This document shows, one piece after another, positions 37,266 through 46,369 of a stretch of 63,716 nt of DNA. Below the pieces are notes generated by a model. It saw only the letters and a program-made list of their open reading frames with translations. It searched no databases and was not told the DNA's origin. Position 1 is the first letter of the stretch, and every line of letters begins with the position of its first letter. Source of the stretch: Loigolactobacillus zhaoyuanensis (GTDB lineage: Bacteria; Bacillota; Bacilli; Lactobacillales; Lactobacillaceae); assembly GCF_003946385.1 (NCBI RefSeq), contig NZ_RHOE01000008.1:1-63716 (forward strand). Reading direction: 5' to 3'. A program made the position numbers and the translations under genes.

Positions 37266-39938
37266 TTAAGCTTCTTGGTTATCGTCATGTTTCTTGTGGG
37301 CCAAACCGAGACCAGCGCCCAATAGGCTAAATGCACCGAGCCACAGCAAGCCGATATTCTCGGACTCGCCGGTTTGTGGCAATTGGCTTGAGTTAGTTTG
37401 CGCTTGTGCAGCATCAAAGCGGATCGTGCTATTTTGTGTGCCGATCTGCGTTGGTGTCGCGGTTGGGACAACTTTGACCGCCGTATCTTGACCCGGCGTC
37501 GTTGTCGTTGGCGTTTCTGGTGTCGCTGGTGTTTCAGGCTGTTCTGGTATGATCGTCGCAGCAGCTAAATGTAAATACGCCGTCTGCGTTTTACCGTCAA
37601 CCGTCAACGTGACTAAATAGTCGCCGGCCTTGGTCCAATCGACCTTGCTAAAATCAGCCTTGACCTGCCCGCTGATATCGGCGCCATCTTTATCGGTGGC
37701 CTTAGTGATAAAATCAGCTGCCGCGGCATGCGCGTCACCAACCGTTGCCGATACGTCGTGAACCGTTAATTGACTTTGATCGGCTTTGATCGTGATCGTT
37801 GCCGTGGTGGTTTTACCGCCATAGCTGTACGTTACCTTGTAAATGCCAGCCTTACTGGTATCAACGGTGTCGCCACCGACTGTTACTTTGTCGAAACTAA
37901 CTGGCTGACCGTCTTTGTCCGTTGCACCAGTAAAGCTATCTTCTGCAGTCCATTCATCACCAACACCCAACGTACTGTCCTTGGCTGTGACGGTGGATTG
38001 ATCGGCTTTGACCGTGACCGTGATGGTTTTCTTTGCTGGAGCATTGGTTTGTGAATCTTGATATTCATAAGTCACTTGATATTCGCCCGGTTTAGTCAGA
38101 TCAACTTTATCACCGGTCACGGTAACTTTACTCAAATCAATATTGCCAACATTGTCTACAAGGCTACCGTCTGTTCCAGTTTCCCATGCACCTCTCCATG
38201 CATAATCAAAATTATCAGCCGGATTCCACGTAGCGCCATCCTTGGCATAAACTGTTGAATTATGAGCCGCTAATTGTACCAAATTAACCATAAATGCTCT
38301 TTGTAATACTATATTTCCATCCGCATCGGTAAAAACAATGTTAAAAACGAAGCCAGAATTTTTTTTAGCATTCTCTGGTAAAATGAATTTTGTACCATCA
38401 GCAGATACGGTGACACCATTATCCGCAACAAAACTCACATTTCCAGTAAGCCCCTTACCAGCTAGTTCTACCTGAACTATGTCGGCAATGTTTATCTCAT
38501 TACTATCAACCGGAATAGTAACCGAACCGACATATTGGTCATTATTATAAGTTGGTACTGTTGTATCTAGATTTTTAATATAATTATAGGCAAATGCGGC
38601 ATCACCAATCGTTGGTGTTCCATTTACTTTAATCTCGCTTAAATGATTTTGCGCAAACGCACCGTGGTCAATACTTTCTATCTTATCTGATAGTTTTAGC
38701 GAACTAATTAGATTATCTTGAAAAGCACGTTCACCAATCGACGTCACATTATTCAAATTGACGCCCGTTAAATGATTACCCATAAACACTTCTGCACCAA
38801 TCGTTGTCACCTTATCCGGAATATTGATAACACCTGCTAACTGATTGAAGCGAAACGCAAAATCGTCGATCGACTCAAGTGAATCCGGAAAGTCGATACT
38901 AGTCAATTCGTTCATATTAAAAGCACCGTTGCCAATTATCCGTAAATTACTAGAGAGCTTTACACTAACTAATTTATTTTGGTTAAAAGCTGAATCTTCA
39001 ATGGTAATGACGCTATCTGGAATCACAAGACTGGTTAATTCGTTTTTATCAAAAGCACTGTTACCAATTGTTGTAACCCCATTGCCTAACGTTAAAGAAG
39101 TTAATGTTTGACCTGAAAAAGCTTTTTCTCCAATTGTTAAAACACTATCTGGAATCACAACACTGGTTAACTTAGTTGCATTATTATAAAAAGCGCCTAC
39201 CCCGATTGCCGTCACTGTTTGCCCATCGATCGTTGATGGGATGGTCAGCGCAGTCTCTGTACCGGTATAACCGGTGATCGTCAGTGTGCCATCCGCGTTA
39301 GTCGTGTAAGTAAAATCAGTGTCTGCCGTTGGTACCACTGCTGACCGCGCGGCTGAATTTGCGGGCGTAGTCGCGGTTGGCGTTTTCGGCGTTGTTGCTG
39401 CAGAAGCAGTCGGCGCTGTTGATTCTGATTCAGTTGTGGCATTTTTGTTTGATGATTGCGCTACATCGCTATTAGACGTGGCATTGTCCGTCGTAGCGGA
39501 ATCGGTTTCATTTCCAACTGTTGTTGTGCTGAACTGTGCAGCCTGTGTTGCTGGTGTCTGCGTTGTAGCATTAACAGTATCGGCAGCAGCGTTGCTTGAG
39601 TCGGCGCTAGCGCTAGCAGGTGTCTGATCAGTTGTTCCGGCAACTTGAGCTGTAGTGTCGCTAGTTGCCGCGGCTGGCGTATCCGTAGCCGCGGCATCGT
39701 TACCTGATGTAGTGGTAACTGCGGTGTCCGTGGTAGCACCAATAGTTACTGCAGTAGCGGCTTGGCTAGTCTGATTCTCAGTGCTGACCGTGGCGGTTGG
39801 TGCTGCCGTATCAGTATCGGCGGCCTGAACAGATTGCGTCATCATGCCCCACGATACCGCCGCGACGCCGGCCACAAGCCAAAGTTTGCCGGCTTTGTAC
39901 ATTTTAAATCTAACTTTACGTTCACTATATTTATTCAC
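37266..39938 (-). CDS. LPXTG surface protein with BspA-like leucine-rich repeats and Ig-like domains
   Basis: 890 residues. KxYKxGKxW-type signal (RFKMYKAGKLWLVAGVAAV, cleavage near SVQAAD), a Ser/Thr/Ala-rich linker to about residue 200, then BspA-type LRR_5 repeats (VVIPDSVLTIGEKAF, LGNGVTTIGNSAF, LVIPDSVITIEDSAF) to about 480. Three or four bacterial Ig-like domains follow (KPGEYQVTYEY, KAGIYKVTYSYGGKTTTAT, KAGDYLVTLTVDGK). The C-terminus is SQLPQTGESE, a hydrophobic helix and HKKHDDNQEA. Start is GTG, 8 bases after AAGGGGG. Sortase-anchored, probably an adhesin. Confidence 0.9.
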   Translation of the reverse strand: MNKYSERKVRFKMYKAGKLWLVAGVAAVSWGMMTQSVQAADTDTAAPTATVSTENQTSQAATAVTIGATTDTAVTTTSGNDAAATDTPAAATSDTTAQVAGTTDQTPASASADSSNAAADTVNATTQTPATQAAQFSTTTVGNETDSATTDNATSNSDVAQSSNKNATTESESTAPTASAATTPKTPTATTPANSAARSAVVPTADTDFTYTTNADGTLTITGYTGTETALTIPSTIDGQTVTAIGVGAFYNNATKLTSVVIPDSVLTIGEKAFSGQTLTSLTLGNGVTTIGNSAFDKNELTSLVIPDSVITIEDSAFNQNKLVSVKLSSNLRIIGNGAFNMNELTSIDFPDSLESIDDFAFRFNQLAGVINIPDKVTTIGAEVFMGNHLTGVNLNNVTSIGERAFQDNLISSLKLSDKIESIDHGAFAQNHLSEIKVNGTPTIGDAAFAYNYIKNLDTTVPTYNNDQYVGSVTIPVDSNEINIADIVQVELAGKGLTGNVSFVADNGVTVSADGTKFILPENAKKNSGFVFNIVFTDADGNIVLQRAFMVNLVQLAAHNSTVYAKDGATWNPADNFDYAWRGAWETGTDGSLVDNVGNIDLSKVTVTGDKVDLTKPGEYQVTYEYQDSQTNAPAKKTITVTVKADQSTVTAKDSTLGVGDEWTAEDSFTGATDKDGQPVSFDKVTVGGDTVDTSKAGIYKVTYSYGGKTTTATITIKADQSQLTVHDVSATVGDAHAAAADFITKATDKDGADISGQVKADFSKVDWTKAGDYLVTLTVDGKTQTAYLHLAAATIIPEQPETPATPETPTTTTPGQDTAVKVVPTATPTQIGTQNSTIRFDAAQAQTNSSQLPQTGESENIGLLWLGAFSLLGAGLGLAHKKHDDNQEA

Positions 39939-40313
39939 AGAAAAGCCCCCTTTATTACTAATTCATCTTAATTATAACGTTATCATTTTAAATTTGCATC
40001 ACTTTTTTATAATAAAAGTAATTAATTTAACGAATAAGTCTAGTGGCATTATTGTTAACTATTGATAATATAAATTTGATTAGATAAACATGGCAAATTC
40101 ATAAGCAAACAAACTACAGATGCTACAAAGCGCAATACTACAGGATACTAATAAAAAATAAGTGTGTGTTGACTTATTTTTCTCAGCTAACTTGATTAAA
40201 AATTATCGCTAATTGATACCAATTAGTTTAATTTTTGCCAATTAATTATAGCCACAAGCAGCAGTAATATCGTAATTCATAATATTAATTATCTTAAAAA
40301 GTTATCAAAACAC
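39939..40313. other. AT-rich intergenic region upstream of the LRR surface protein
   Basis: About 375 bases with no open frame and no distinctive hairpin. It should hold the promoter of the LRR protein on the minus strand, but several AT-rich hexamers compete, so none is assigned. Confidence 0.4.
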
Positions 40314-40348
40314 AAAAAAACATGCCTAGCACTAAGCTAGACATGTCC
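40314..40348 (-). terminator. terminator of the copAZ operon
   Basis: On the minus strand ACATGTCTAGC...GCTAGGCATGT is followed by T7. Confidence 0.8.
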
Positions 40349-40359
40349 CGTAACTCTAT

Positions 40360-40548
40360 TTATTCAGCGATGTTGTATGACGTATCCGCTAGTGCTGCGT
40401 TTAAGTCGCTTACGCTGGCATTGCCATCAAAGGTTGCTGAATTGCTATCTAGGTCAACTTTCACGTTGCTGACAACGCTACTTAATTTTTCGGTAACGGT
40501 ATCAACGCAGCCTTGGCACTTCATTCCGGTTACTGTCACTTTTTTCAT
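40360..40548 (-). CDS. copZ: copper chaperone CopZ
   Basis: 62-residue heavy-metal-associated domain with GMKCQGCVDTV as the Cu(I)-binding CxxC loop. It delivers copper to the CopA ATPase or a CopY repressor. Overlaps the end of copA by 4 bases, so it is translationally coupled to it. Confidence 0.92.
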   Translation of the reverse strand: MKKVTVTGMKCQGCVDTVTEKLSSVVSNVKVDLDSNSATFDGNASVSDLNAALADTSYNIAE

Positions 40549-42803
40549 TCTAATAACTTCCCTTCAGATTGTGTTAGTGGTTTGATTTTGAAACGGTTCA
40601 AGCGTAGTGCGTTTAACACCACGGTGACCGAGCTGAAGCCCATGGCACCAGCGGCGATCATTGGGTTGAGCAGCGGTCCACCAAATAAGTATAGCAGACC
40701 TAGCGCCACTGGAATACCCAGCACGTTGTAGAAAAACGCCCAAAATAGGTTTTCCTTGATGTTGATCATGGTTTTGTGGCTAAGTTGGCGGGCGGTGACC
40801 AATGAACTTAGATCGGAGTTCATTAAGATCACGTCGGCGGAATCCACTGCCACATCGGTTCCATTACCGATGGCGACGCCAATTTCAGCTTGAACGAGTG
40901 CTGGCGCGTCATTGATGCCATCGCCGACCATCGCAACTTTGTGCCCTTGTTGCTGCAGCGACTTGATTGCGTCAGCTTTACCGGCGGGCAGCACATCACT
41001 AATGACTTGCTGAATACCAGCTTGGGTGGCGATTGCTTCCGCGGTTGGCCGGTTATCGCCAGTTAACATGACCACGTTCAAACCAAGTTGTTGTAGTCGT
41101 TTAATTGCTGCTGGTGAATCAGTTTTGATTGGGTCGGTCACGCCGAGCACACCGATAACGGTGCCAGCTTGTGCCACGTAGATCAAGGTTTTACCGGCAG
41201 TACTCAAGCTAGCAGCTTGAGCAAACAAAGCATTCTCACCGCTAGTTTGTTGTTGCATCAATTTAGCATTGCCTAACGCGACGGTGACACCATTGATCGT
41301 CCCCGTGACGCCAAGACCAGGCAAGGTGGTAAAATCAGTCACACTTTGGCGTTGGCTGTCATTCGCTTCGATCACGGCGCTGGCCAGCGGATGATCGGAG
41401 TAATATTCCAAACTAGCCGCTAACTGCAACACTTCCGCGCGGTCGCCAGTGGTCAATACATCCGTGACTTGTGGTTGGCCTTGGGTGATGGTCCCGGTTT
41501 TGTCCAAAACCACGGTGTCCAATTGTGCTAATTGTTCCAGTGCGGCGCCGTTTTTGAATAAAACGCCGTGCTTGGCGCCTAAGCCAGTGCCCACCATGAT
41601 CGCCGTTGGTGTGGCTAAGCCTAGCGCACAGGGACAAGCGATCACGAGGACAGAAACGAAAATCGTCAGCGAGAAAGCTAGGCTTTGCCCGCTCAGCAGC
41701 CAAGCGACGCCACCGACTAAGGCAATCGCCATGATCACCGGTACAAAAACGCCGGAGATTTTGTCGGCCAAACGCGCGATTGGCGCTTTCGAACCTTGGG
41801 CGTCAGACACTAATTTGACGATGTGGGCCAAAGCAGTGTCACTACCGACATGGGTGGCTTGATAAGTAATTTGGCCATTCTTGTTAGTGCTGCCGCCGAT
41901 CACGCGGTCGCCATTAACTTTAGTGATCGGCAAGCTTTCGCCGGTCAGCATTGATTCGTCGACGGTGGTTTGGCCTGATTTGACCGTGCCATCAACTGGG
42001 ATCGTTTGGCCCGATTTGACCAAAAGCGTGTCACCCACTTGTAACTTGTTGACGGGCACTGACTGAACGGCACCATCAGGATTGACGCGGTCCGCCATTT
42101 TCGGCACCAAAGTCAGTAACGCGGTCATCGACGTGGTGGTTTTTTGTTTGGACAAGGCTTCAAAATATTTGCCCAGCATGATCAACGCTAAAATCGTGGC
42201 GCTGGCTTCGAAGTACAGTGGTTGGTGGGTCTGCGTCGTCCAGATCAGCACGGTGTTGACCACGCTGTACAAAAAGGCGGTGCCGGTGCCGACGAAGACC
42301 AGCGAATCCATGTTGGGGTGACCTTTGAATAAGGTTTTTGCACCTTTTAGCAAGTAATCGCGGCCTAACCACAGCACGGGCAGCGCCAAAATCATTTCGG
42401 CGATCGACGCAGTCTGCGGTGCCATCATTGGGTTCAGCCAATTAAAGGTCGGTAAATGTAGATCGCCGGCCATCGCCACGTACATCAGCACCGCGGCGCC
42501 GATCAACGCGCCGATCATTGCGTTACGTTGTTGGGTCAGTTGAACGACCTTTTCGTCACGCTCGGCGGCGACATTTTCCTGAGTCAGTTCCTGAGCGAGT
42601 TCAGCGCCATAGCCGGCGTTGACCACGGCCTGGATCACTTCTGCCGGTGCCAAGGCTTGGTCGGCAAACTCGACACGCATGCGTTCGGCGGCTAAGTTCA
42701 CGTTGGCCACGCTAACGCCGGGTAACTTGCTAACGGCGTGCTCGATGGTTTGCGCGCAACTGGCACAGACCATGCCGTCGATCTTAAATTGTTCAGCAGC
42801 CAT
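40545..42803 (-). CDS. copA: copper-translocating P1B-type ATPase
   Basis: 752 residues. One N-terminal HMA domain with GMVCASC, about eight membrane helices, the metal-site CPC in VIACPCALGLATP, actuator TGES (MLTGESLPI), phosphorylation DKTGTITQG, the SEHPLA-like SDHPLASAVIE, and hinge GDGINDAPAL. Exports Cu(I). Preceded by two cop boxes and a sigma-A-like promoter. Confidence 0.95.
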   Translation of the reverse strand: MAAEQFKIDGMVCASCAQTIEHAVSKLPGVSVANVNLAAERMRVEFADQALAPAEVIQAVVNAGYGAELAQELTQENVAAERDEKVVQLTQQRNAMIGALIGAAVLMYVAMAGDLHLPTFNWLNPMMAPQTASIAEMILALPVLWLGRDYLLKGAKTLFKGHPNMDSLVFVGTGTAFLYSVVNTVLIWTTQTHQPLYFEASATILALIMLGKYFEALSKQKTTTSMTALLTLVPKMADRVNPDGAVQSVPVNKLQVGDTLLVKSGQTIPVDGTVKSGQTTVDESMLTGESLPITKVNGDRVIGGSTNKNGQITYQATHVGSDTALAHIVKLVSDAQGSKAPIARLADKISGVFVPVIMAIALVGGVAWLLSGQSLAFSLTIFVSVLVIACPCALGLATPTAIMVGTGLGAKHGVLFKNGAALEQLAQLDTVVLDKTGTITQGQPQVTDVLTTGDRAEVLQLAASLEYYSDHPLASAVIEANDSQRQSVTDFTTLPGLGVTGTINGVTVALGNAKLMQQQTSGENALFAQAASLSTAGKTLIYVAQAGTVIGVLGVTDPIKTDSPAAIKRLQQLGLNVVMLTGDNRPTAEAIATQAGIQQVISDVLPAGKADAIKSLQQQGHKVAMVGDGINDAPALVQAEIGVAIGNGTDVAVDSADVILMNSDLSSLVTARQLSHKTMINIKENLFWAFFYNVLGIPVALGLLYLFGGPLLNPMIAAGAMGFSSVTVVLNALRLNRFKIKPLTQSEGKLLE

Positions 42804-42916
42804 CCGCTACACCCCGCTCACTCCACAATATTTGTTCCATCGTAAAGCCTCCGTTCTATCGGTTCAACACCGGCAACCAATCACTGATCAGTTATGATTC
42901 ACTGGCGTTAATTACT

Positions 42917-42932
42917 GTTTACATCTGTAATC
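42917..42932. promoter_or_regulatory. cop box 1 (CopY-type operator)
   Basis: GTTTACATCTGTAATC matches the palindromic cop-box consensus RNYKACANNTGTMRNY at every defined position. It lies just downstream of the -10, near the expected transcription start. Confidence 0.8.
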
Positions 42933-42941
42933 GATAAGTTA

Positions 42942-42969
42942 ATCTTAGCACGTCGATTACATTTGTCAA
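42942..42969 (-). promoter_or_regulatory. copA promoter
   Basis: On the minus strand -35 TTGACA (42969-42964) and -10 TAAGAT (42947-42942) are separated by 16 bases. The -35 overlaps cop box 2 and the start region overlaps cop box 1, so a CopY-like repressor would block polymerase. Confidence 0.7.
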
Positions 42970-42970
42970 C
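42955..42970. promoter_or_regulatory. cop box 2 (CopY-type operator)
   Basis: GATTACATTTGTCAAC fits RNYKACANNTGTMRNY fully and overlaps the -35 hexamer. No copY gene lies in the window. Confidence 0.8.
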
Positions 42971-43028
42971 GGTTATTTAGAACAAATTTATAAGTTAGGC
43001 AAAACCCTGAGCTTAAAAGTGGGACTAA

Positions 43029-43061
43029 AAAACCGTACGTCAATTTTGATGTACGGTTTCT
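43029..43061 (-). terminator. terminator after ilvD
   Basis: On the minus strand AAACCGTACATCAAAATTGACGTACGGTTT, read as an 11-bp stem with one mismatch, is followed by TTTAG. Confidence 0.8.
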
Positions 43062-43072
43062 GCTAACTATTC

Positions 43073-44776
43073 TTACTCGTCTTTACGCCAGAAATCAGTA
43101 ACGGCGCCTTTCGCCGAGCTGGACACTAAATGCGCGTATTTGCCGAGCACGCCACGAGTATACAATGGTGGGATCGTGGTGGCGGCTTTCCGTTTGGCTA
43201 ATTCGGCTGCGGAAACGTCCATCGTGACTTCCTTGGTGTCTTGGTCGATAATGATGGTGTCGCCGGTATGCAAATAAGCAACAGGACCGCCATCTTGGGC
43301 TTCCGGTGCAATATGACCGACGACAAAACCGTGGGTGCCGCCGGAAAAACGACCGTCCGTCAGCAAAGCAACGGATTCGCCTTGCCCTTTACCGACTAAA
43401 ATACCGGATAGGGACAACATTTCCGGCATGCCGGGGCCACCTTTTGGTCCTTGGAAACGGATCACGATCACGTCGCCGTCAACGACTTCATCAGCCAATA
43501 CGGCGGTCACCGCGTCTTCTTCGTTATTAAAGACCTTAGCGGGACCAACGTGGCGCCGTGATTTAACGCCAGAAACCTTGGCTACCGCGCCTTCGGGAGC
43601 TAAATTACCGTGCAGGATCAATAATGGGCCATCAGGGCGTTTAGGATGAGCCAACGGCATGATAACTTTTTGACCAGGTGTGAGATCAGGTGCTGTGGCT
43701 AAGTTTTCAGCGACGGTTTTACCGGTGACCGTCAAGCAATCACCGTGAATATAGCCATTTTGGAATAAGTATTTCATGACCGCTTCGACGCCACCAGCTT
43801 CGTATAGATCCTGGAAAACGTATTGGCCACTAGGCTTTAGGTCAGCGATATGCGGTACTTTTTCCTGAAATTTATTAAAATCATCGATGGTCAAGTCAAC
43901 GTTAGCGGCGTGGGCCATCGCTAATAAATGCAGCACGGAATTAGTCGAGCCGCCTAAGGCCATGACCACGGTGATCGCATTTTCAAAGGCGTCGCGGGTC
44001 ATGATATCCTTGGGGTAGATGCCTTTGGCCAGTAAATTCAGTACGGCTTTGCCGGCTTCTTCAACGTCGCGCGACTTCAACTCGTTAGTCGCGGGATGTG
44101 AGGCTGAGCCAGGCAAACTCATGCCCATCGCTTCGATCGCCGACGCCATGGTGTTGGCGGTGTACATTCCACCGCAGCCGCCAGGGCCAGGGCAGGCGTT
44201 ACATTCGATCCGGCGAACTTCTTCGGCGGAAATATCTTTATGGTTCCATTGCCCAACCGCTTCAAAAATCGACACTAAGTCAATGTCCTTGCCATCCAAT
44301 TTACCAGGGGCAATCGTGCCGCCATAAACGAAAATTGATGGAATGGCGGTGTTGGCGATGGCGATCATGCAGCCGGGCATATTTTTATCACAGCCACCGA
44401 TCGCCACAAAAGCGTCACAGTTATGACCGCTGATCGCCGTTTCCACGGAGTCAGCGATCACGTCACGGGATGGCAGTGAGAAGCGCATCCCCGGCGTGCC
44501 CATGGAGATCCCATCGGAAACCGTGATCGTGCCAAATTGGACTGGCCAGCCACCAGCGGCCGCTACCCCTTTTTTGGCCGTTTTGCCTAATTCTTCTAAG
44601 TGCAAGTTGCAGGGCGTATTTTCCGCCCAAGCACTGATAACGCCGACGATCGGCTTTTTAAAATCAGCATCCTTCATCCCCGTTGCGCGCATCAGCCCAC
44701 GATTAGGTGCGCGGACCATGCCATCGTATACGTGACTTCTAATTCTTAGATCTTTGCGTGGTTGTTCATCAGCCAT
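43073..44776 (-). CDS. ilvD: dihydroxy-acid dehydratase
   Basis: Fe-S enzyme of branched-chain amino-acid (and pantothenate precursor) synthesis. 567 residues. Cluster ligands are visible in [10 protein letters not shown] and [19 protein letters not shown]; other motifs are LRDGRFSGG-like [18 protein letters not shown]. No other ilv or leu genes are adjacent, so it is a solitary copy with its own terminator. The SufT-like and IscA-like genes nearby could serve its cluster, which is inference. ATG follows GGGGAG. Confidence 0.95.
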   Translation of the reverse strand: MADEQPRKDLRIRSHVYDGMVRAPNRGLMRATGMKDADFKKPIVGVISAWAENTPCNLHLEELGKTAKKGVAAAGGWPVQFGTITVSDGISMGTPGMRFSLPSRDVIADSVETAISGHNCDAFVAIGGCDKNMPGCMIAIANTAIPSIFVYGGTIAPGKLDGKDIDLVSIFEAVGQWNHKDISAEEVRRIECNACPGPGGCGGMYTANTMASAIEAMGMSLPGSASHPATNELKSRDVEEAGKAVLNLLAKGIYPKDIMTRDAFENAITVVMALGGSTNSVLHLLAMAHAANVDLTIDDFNKFQEKVPHIADLKPSGQYVFQDLYEAGGVEAVMKYLFQNGYIHGDCLTVTGKTVAENLATAPDLTPGQKVIMPLAHPKRPDGPLLILHGNLAPEGAVAKVSGVKSRRHVGPAKVFNNEEDAVTAVLADEVVDGDVIVIRFQGPKGGPGMPEMLSLSGILVGKGQGESVALLTDGRFSGGTHGFVVGHIAPEAQDGGPVAYLHTGDTIIIDQDTKEVTMDVSAAELAKRKAATTIPPLYTRGVLGKYAHLVSSSAKGAVTDFWRKDE

Positions 44777-45048
44777 TTGAAACGCTCCCCTCTACTATTA
44801 CTACATATAAATCGATCCACAGTCTGATCAACTGATGGTCGCTCAAGTATTTTCTTTACTTTGGTAAACATTTTACAACTTTACTAATCTTATTCCAATA
44901 CAAAAATCATTAAATTAGGGAATTTACTTATTAAAATTTAATATTAGACTTGAAAAAAAGTTGGATCCATGTAAAAATACATTTACGATATAATTTCAAA
45001 TAAGCGGCGTACTTGCGCCAGCTTAGTTAGTGGAGAGGATTGAATATA

Positions 45049-45390
45049 ATGCGTGAGGATATTAAAATAAATGACCGGGCAGCGGCAATCGGCGACCAAC
45101 TGATCGACAAGTTGCAAACTGTTTTTGACCCTGAACTCGGTTTAGATGTTTATAATTTAGGCTTGATCTATGAATTGGATCTAGATGAGAACGGCACTTT
45201 GAAAGTTATCACCACTTTCACAGAAATGGTGTGTGGTTGTATTGAATCAATGCCGGTCGATCTTAAAGCCGCGCTAAGCAAATTGCCTGACATTAACGAA
45301 GTCGTCGTCGACATCGCTTGGACACCACGCTGGAAAATGACCCGCATCAGCCGACTGGGGCGGATGGCGTTAGGTATCAGCGTGCGTTAA
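45049..45390 (+). CDS. second SufT/PaaD-like DUF59 protein
   Basis: About 113 residues. The DUF59 core FDPELGLDVYNLGLIYELD is retained, but the usual TTMGCP is FTEMVCGCIESMP, adding a second Cys in a C-x-C arrangement. It ends RWKMTRISRLGRMALGI like the paralogue at 15729. ATG 45049 follows GGAGAGG; a TTG nine bases earlier is too near that site. Divergent from ilvD and convergent with an IscA-like gene. Confidence 0.82.
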   Translation: MREDIKINDRAAAIGDQLIDKLQTVFDPELGLDVYNLGLIYELDLDENGTLKVITTFTEMVCGCIESMPVDLKAALSKLPDINEVVVDIAWTPRWKMTRISRLGRMALGISVR

Positions 45391-45401
45391 AACAGACCAA
45401 C

Positions 45402-45447
45402 AAAAAGGCGTCACACCAAGTATTTACTTTGGTGTGACGCCTTTTTT
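45402..45447. terminator. bidirectional terminator
   Basis: AAAAAGGCGTCACACCAAAG-like stem: AAGGCGTCACACCAA pairs with TTGGTGTGACGCCTT, flanked by A5 and T6, between two convergent Fe-S genes. Confidence 0.9.
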
Positions 45448-45457
45448 GCGTTATTTA

Positions 45458-45862
45458 CTAGCAGATCTTGCTACCAAGAGCGGCCATTTCTGCTTTTAAA
45501 GCCTGTTGATTCTGCGTGGGAACGGCAATTGGCGCGATCGTGACTGCACCGTCTAAAATGCCACTATCATCGGTTAATTTCAACATCGCGTTTTGATAAT
45601 CCAAGGCCAAGCCATTGCTTAAAAACGTGGTTTCTGGTTCAGCGGTGGTCAGCGTCAAACCAGCGTTATTATCCAACACTAAGTCGTAATCAGGATCGGC
45701 TTGGTCGGCGATGACCAGTTGGAACTTGTTGCCGATCGCACATGAGCCCCCTAATGTGGAAAATTTATTTGAGCCATCATCTAGCGCCAAAAAGACATGT
45801 TTGCCGCTAAGTTCTTTATTAGCTAAATAGTCGCTTGCTGCAGCTTTAATATTGATTTTCAT
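45458..45862 (-). CDS. iron-sulfur cluster biosynthesis family protein (HesB/IscA-like fold)
   Basis: 134 residues. A lactobacillal Fe-S_biosyn variant: KHVFLALDDGSNKFSTLGGSC, DPDYDLVLDNNAGLTL, FLSNGLALDYQNAMLKL. The canonical Cys triad of IscA is not evident; Cys occurs at GGSC and at the C-terminal SKIC. Function is inferred from the family only. It faces the SufT-like gene across a shared terminator. Confidence 0.72.
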   Translation of the reverse strand: MKINIKAAASDYLANKELSGKHVFLALDDGSNKFSTLGGSCAIGNKFQLVIADQADPDYDLVLDNNAGLTLTTAEPETTFLSNGLALDYQNAMLKLTDDSGILDGAVTIAPIAVPTQNQQALKAEMAALGSKIC

Positions 45863-46108
45863 TATTAATGACCACCTTTTTTAAATTTAAGTAATTCGGC
45901 TGAACCACACTGTTTTAATCGTTGCCTTGCTACAAGAACTACTTTACGCCATAAATAGATTGTGCACAACCTATTTGCTCATAAAATTTAAACTTCGGTC
46001 CGCTTATTTTATTTTCGATATCTTATGCAGTATGAAAAACATGAATAATTTCGACACGATCAGACGCAACGTTAATACGCAGCAATGACGCCAACCATTT
46101 TTGCAGAC

Positions 46109-46140
46109 AAAAAAAGCACTCCGGTTAGGAATGCTCTTTT
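46109..46140 (-). terminator. terminator after a small membrane-protein gene
   Basis: On the minus strand AGCATTCC...GGAGTGCT with one mismatch is followed by T7. The 250 bases between here and 45863 show no gene. Confidence 0.6.
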
Positions 46141-46158
46141 CACCGCTTCATCATCTAG

Positions 46159-46296
46159 TCAGATTTTAGCTTTCAGCGCTGCTGGTACTAAAAGATAATG
46201 GGCCGCTTGGTGTCGTTTGACTTCAGCCGTTAAAATTGTCGCGCCGGCTGCCGCCAGCAACAATGAGACTAGGGTGCTGATTTGATATTTATTCAT
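46159..46296 (-). CDS. 45-residue hypothetical membrane peptide
   Basis: Open frame MNKYQISTLVSLLLAAAGAT followed by ILTAEVKRHQAAHYLLVPAA and LKAKI. One hydrophobic N-terminal helix (about 7-24) and a basic tail. GGTGAG lies just before the ATG, and a terminator follows the TGA by 18 bases. No family recognised; it lies 73 bases downstream of the OatA-like gene and could be cotranscribed with it. Confidence 0.45.
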   Translation of the reverse strand: MNKYQISTLVSLLLAAAGATILTAEVKRHQAAHYLLVPAALKAKI

Positions 46297-46369
46297 GTGC
46301 TCACCAACTCCATTCAAGTTATCTTAATCCTGTTATACCGCAGTCAGCTTAAAATAACCTTGAATTTAT

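Noticed and set aside
40545-42803. Silver/potassium-type P-type ATPase instead of copper
   Set aside because: The HMA domain, CPC motif, overlapping copZ and two cop boxes all indicate copper.
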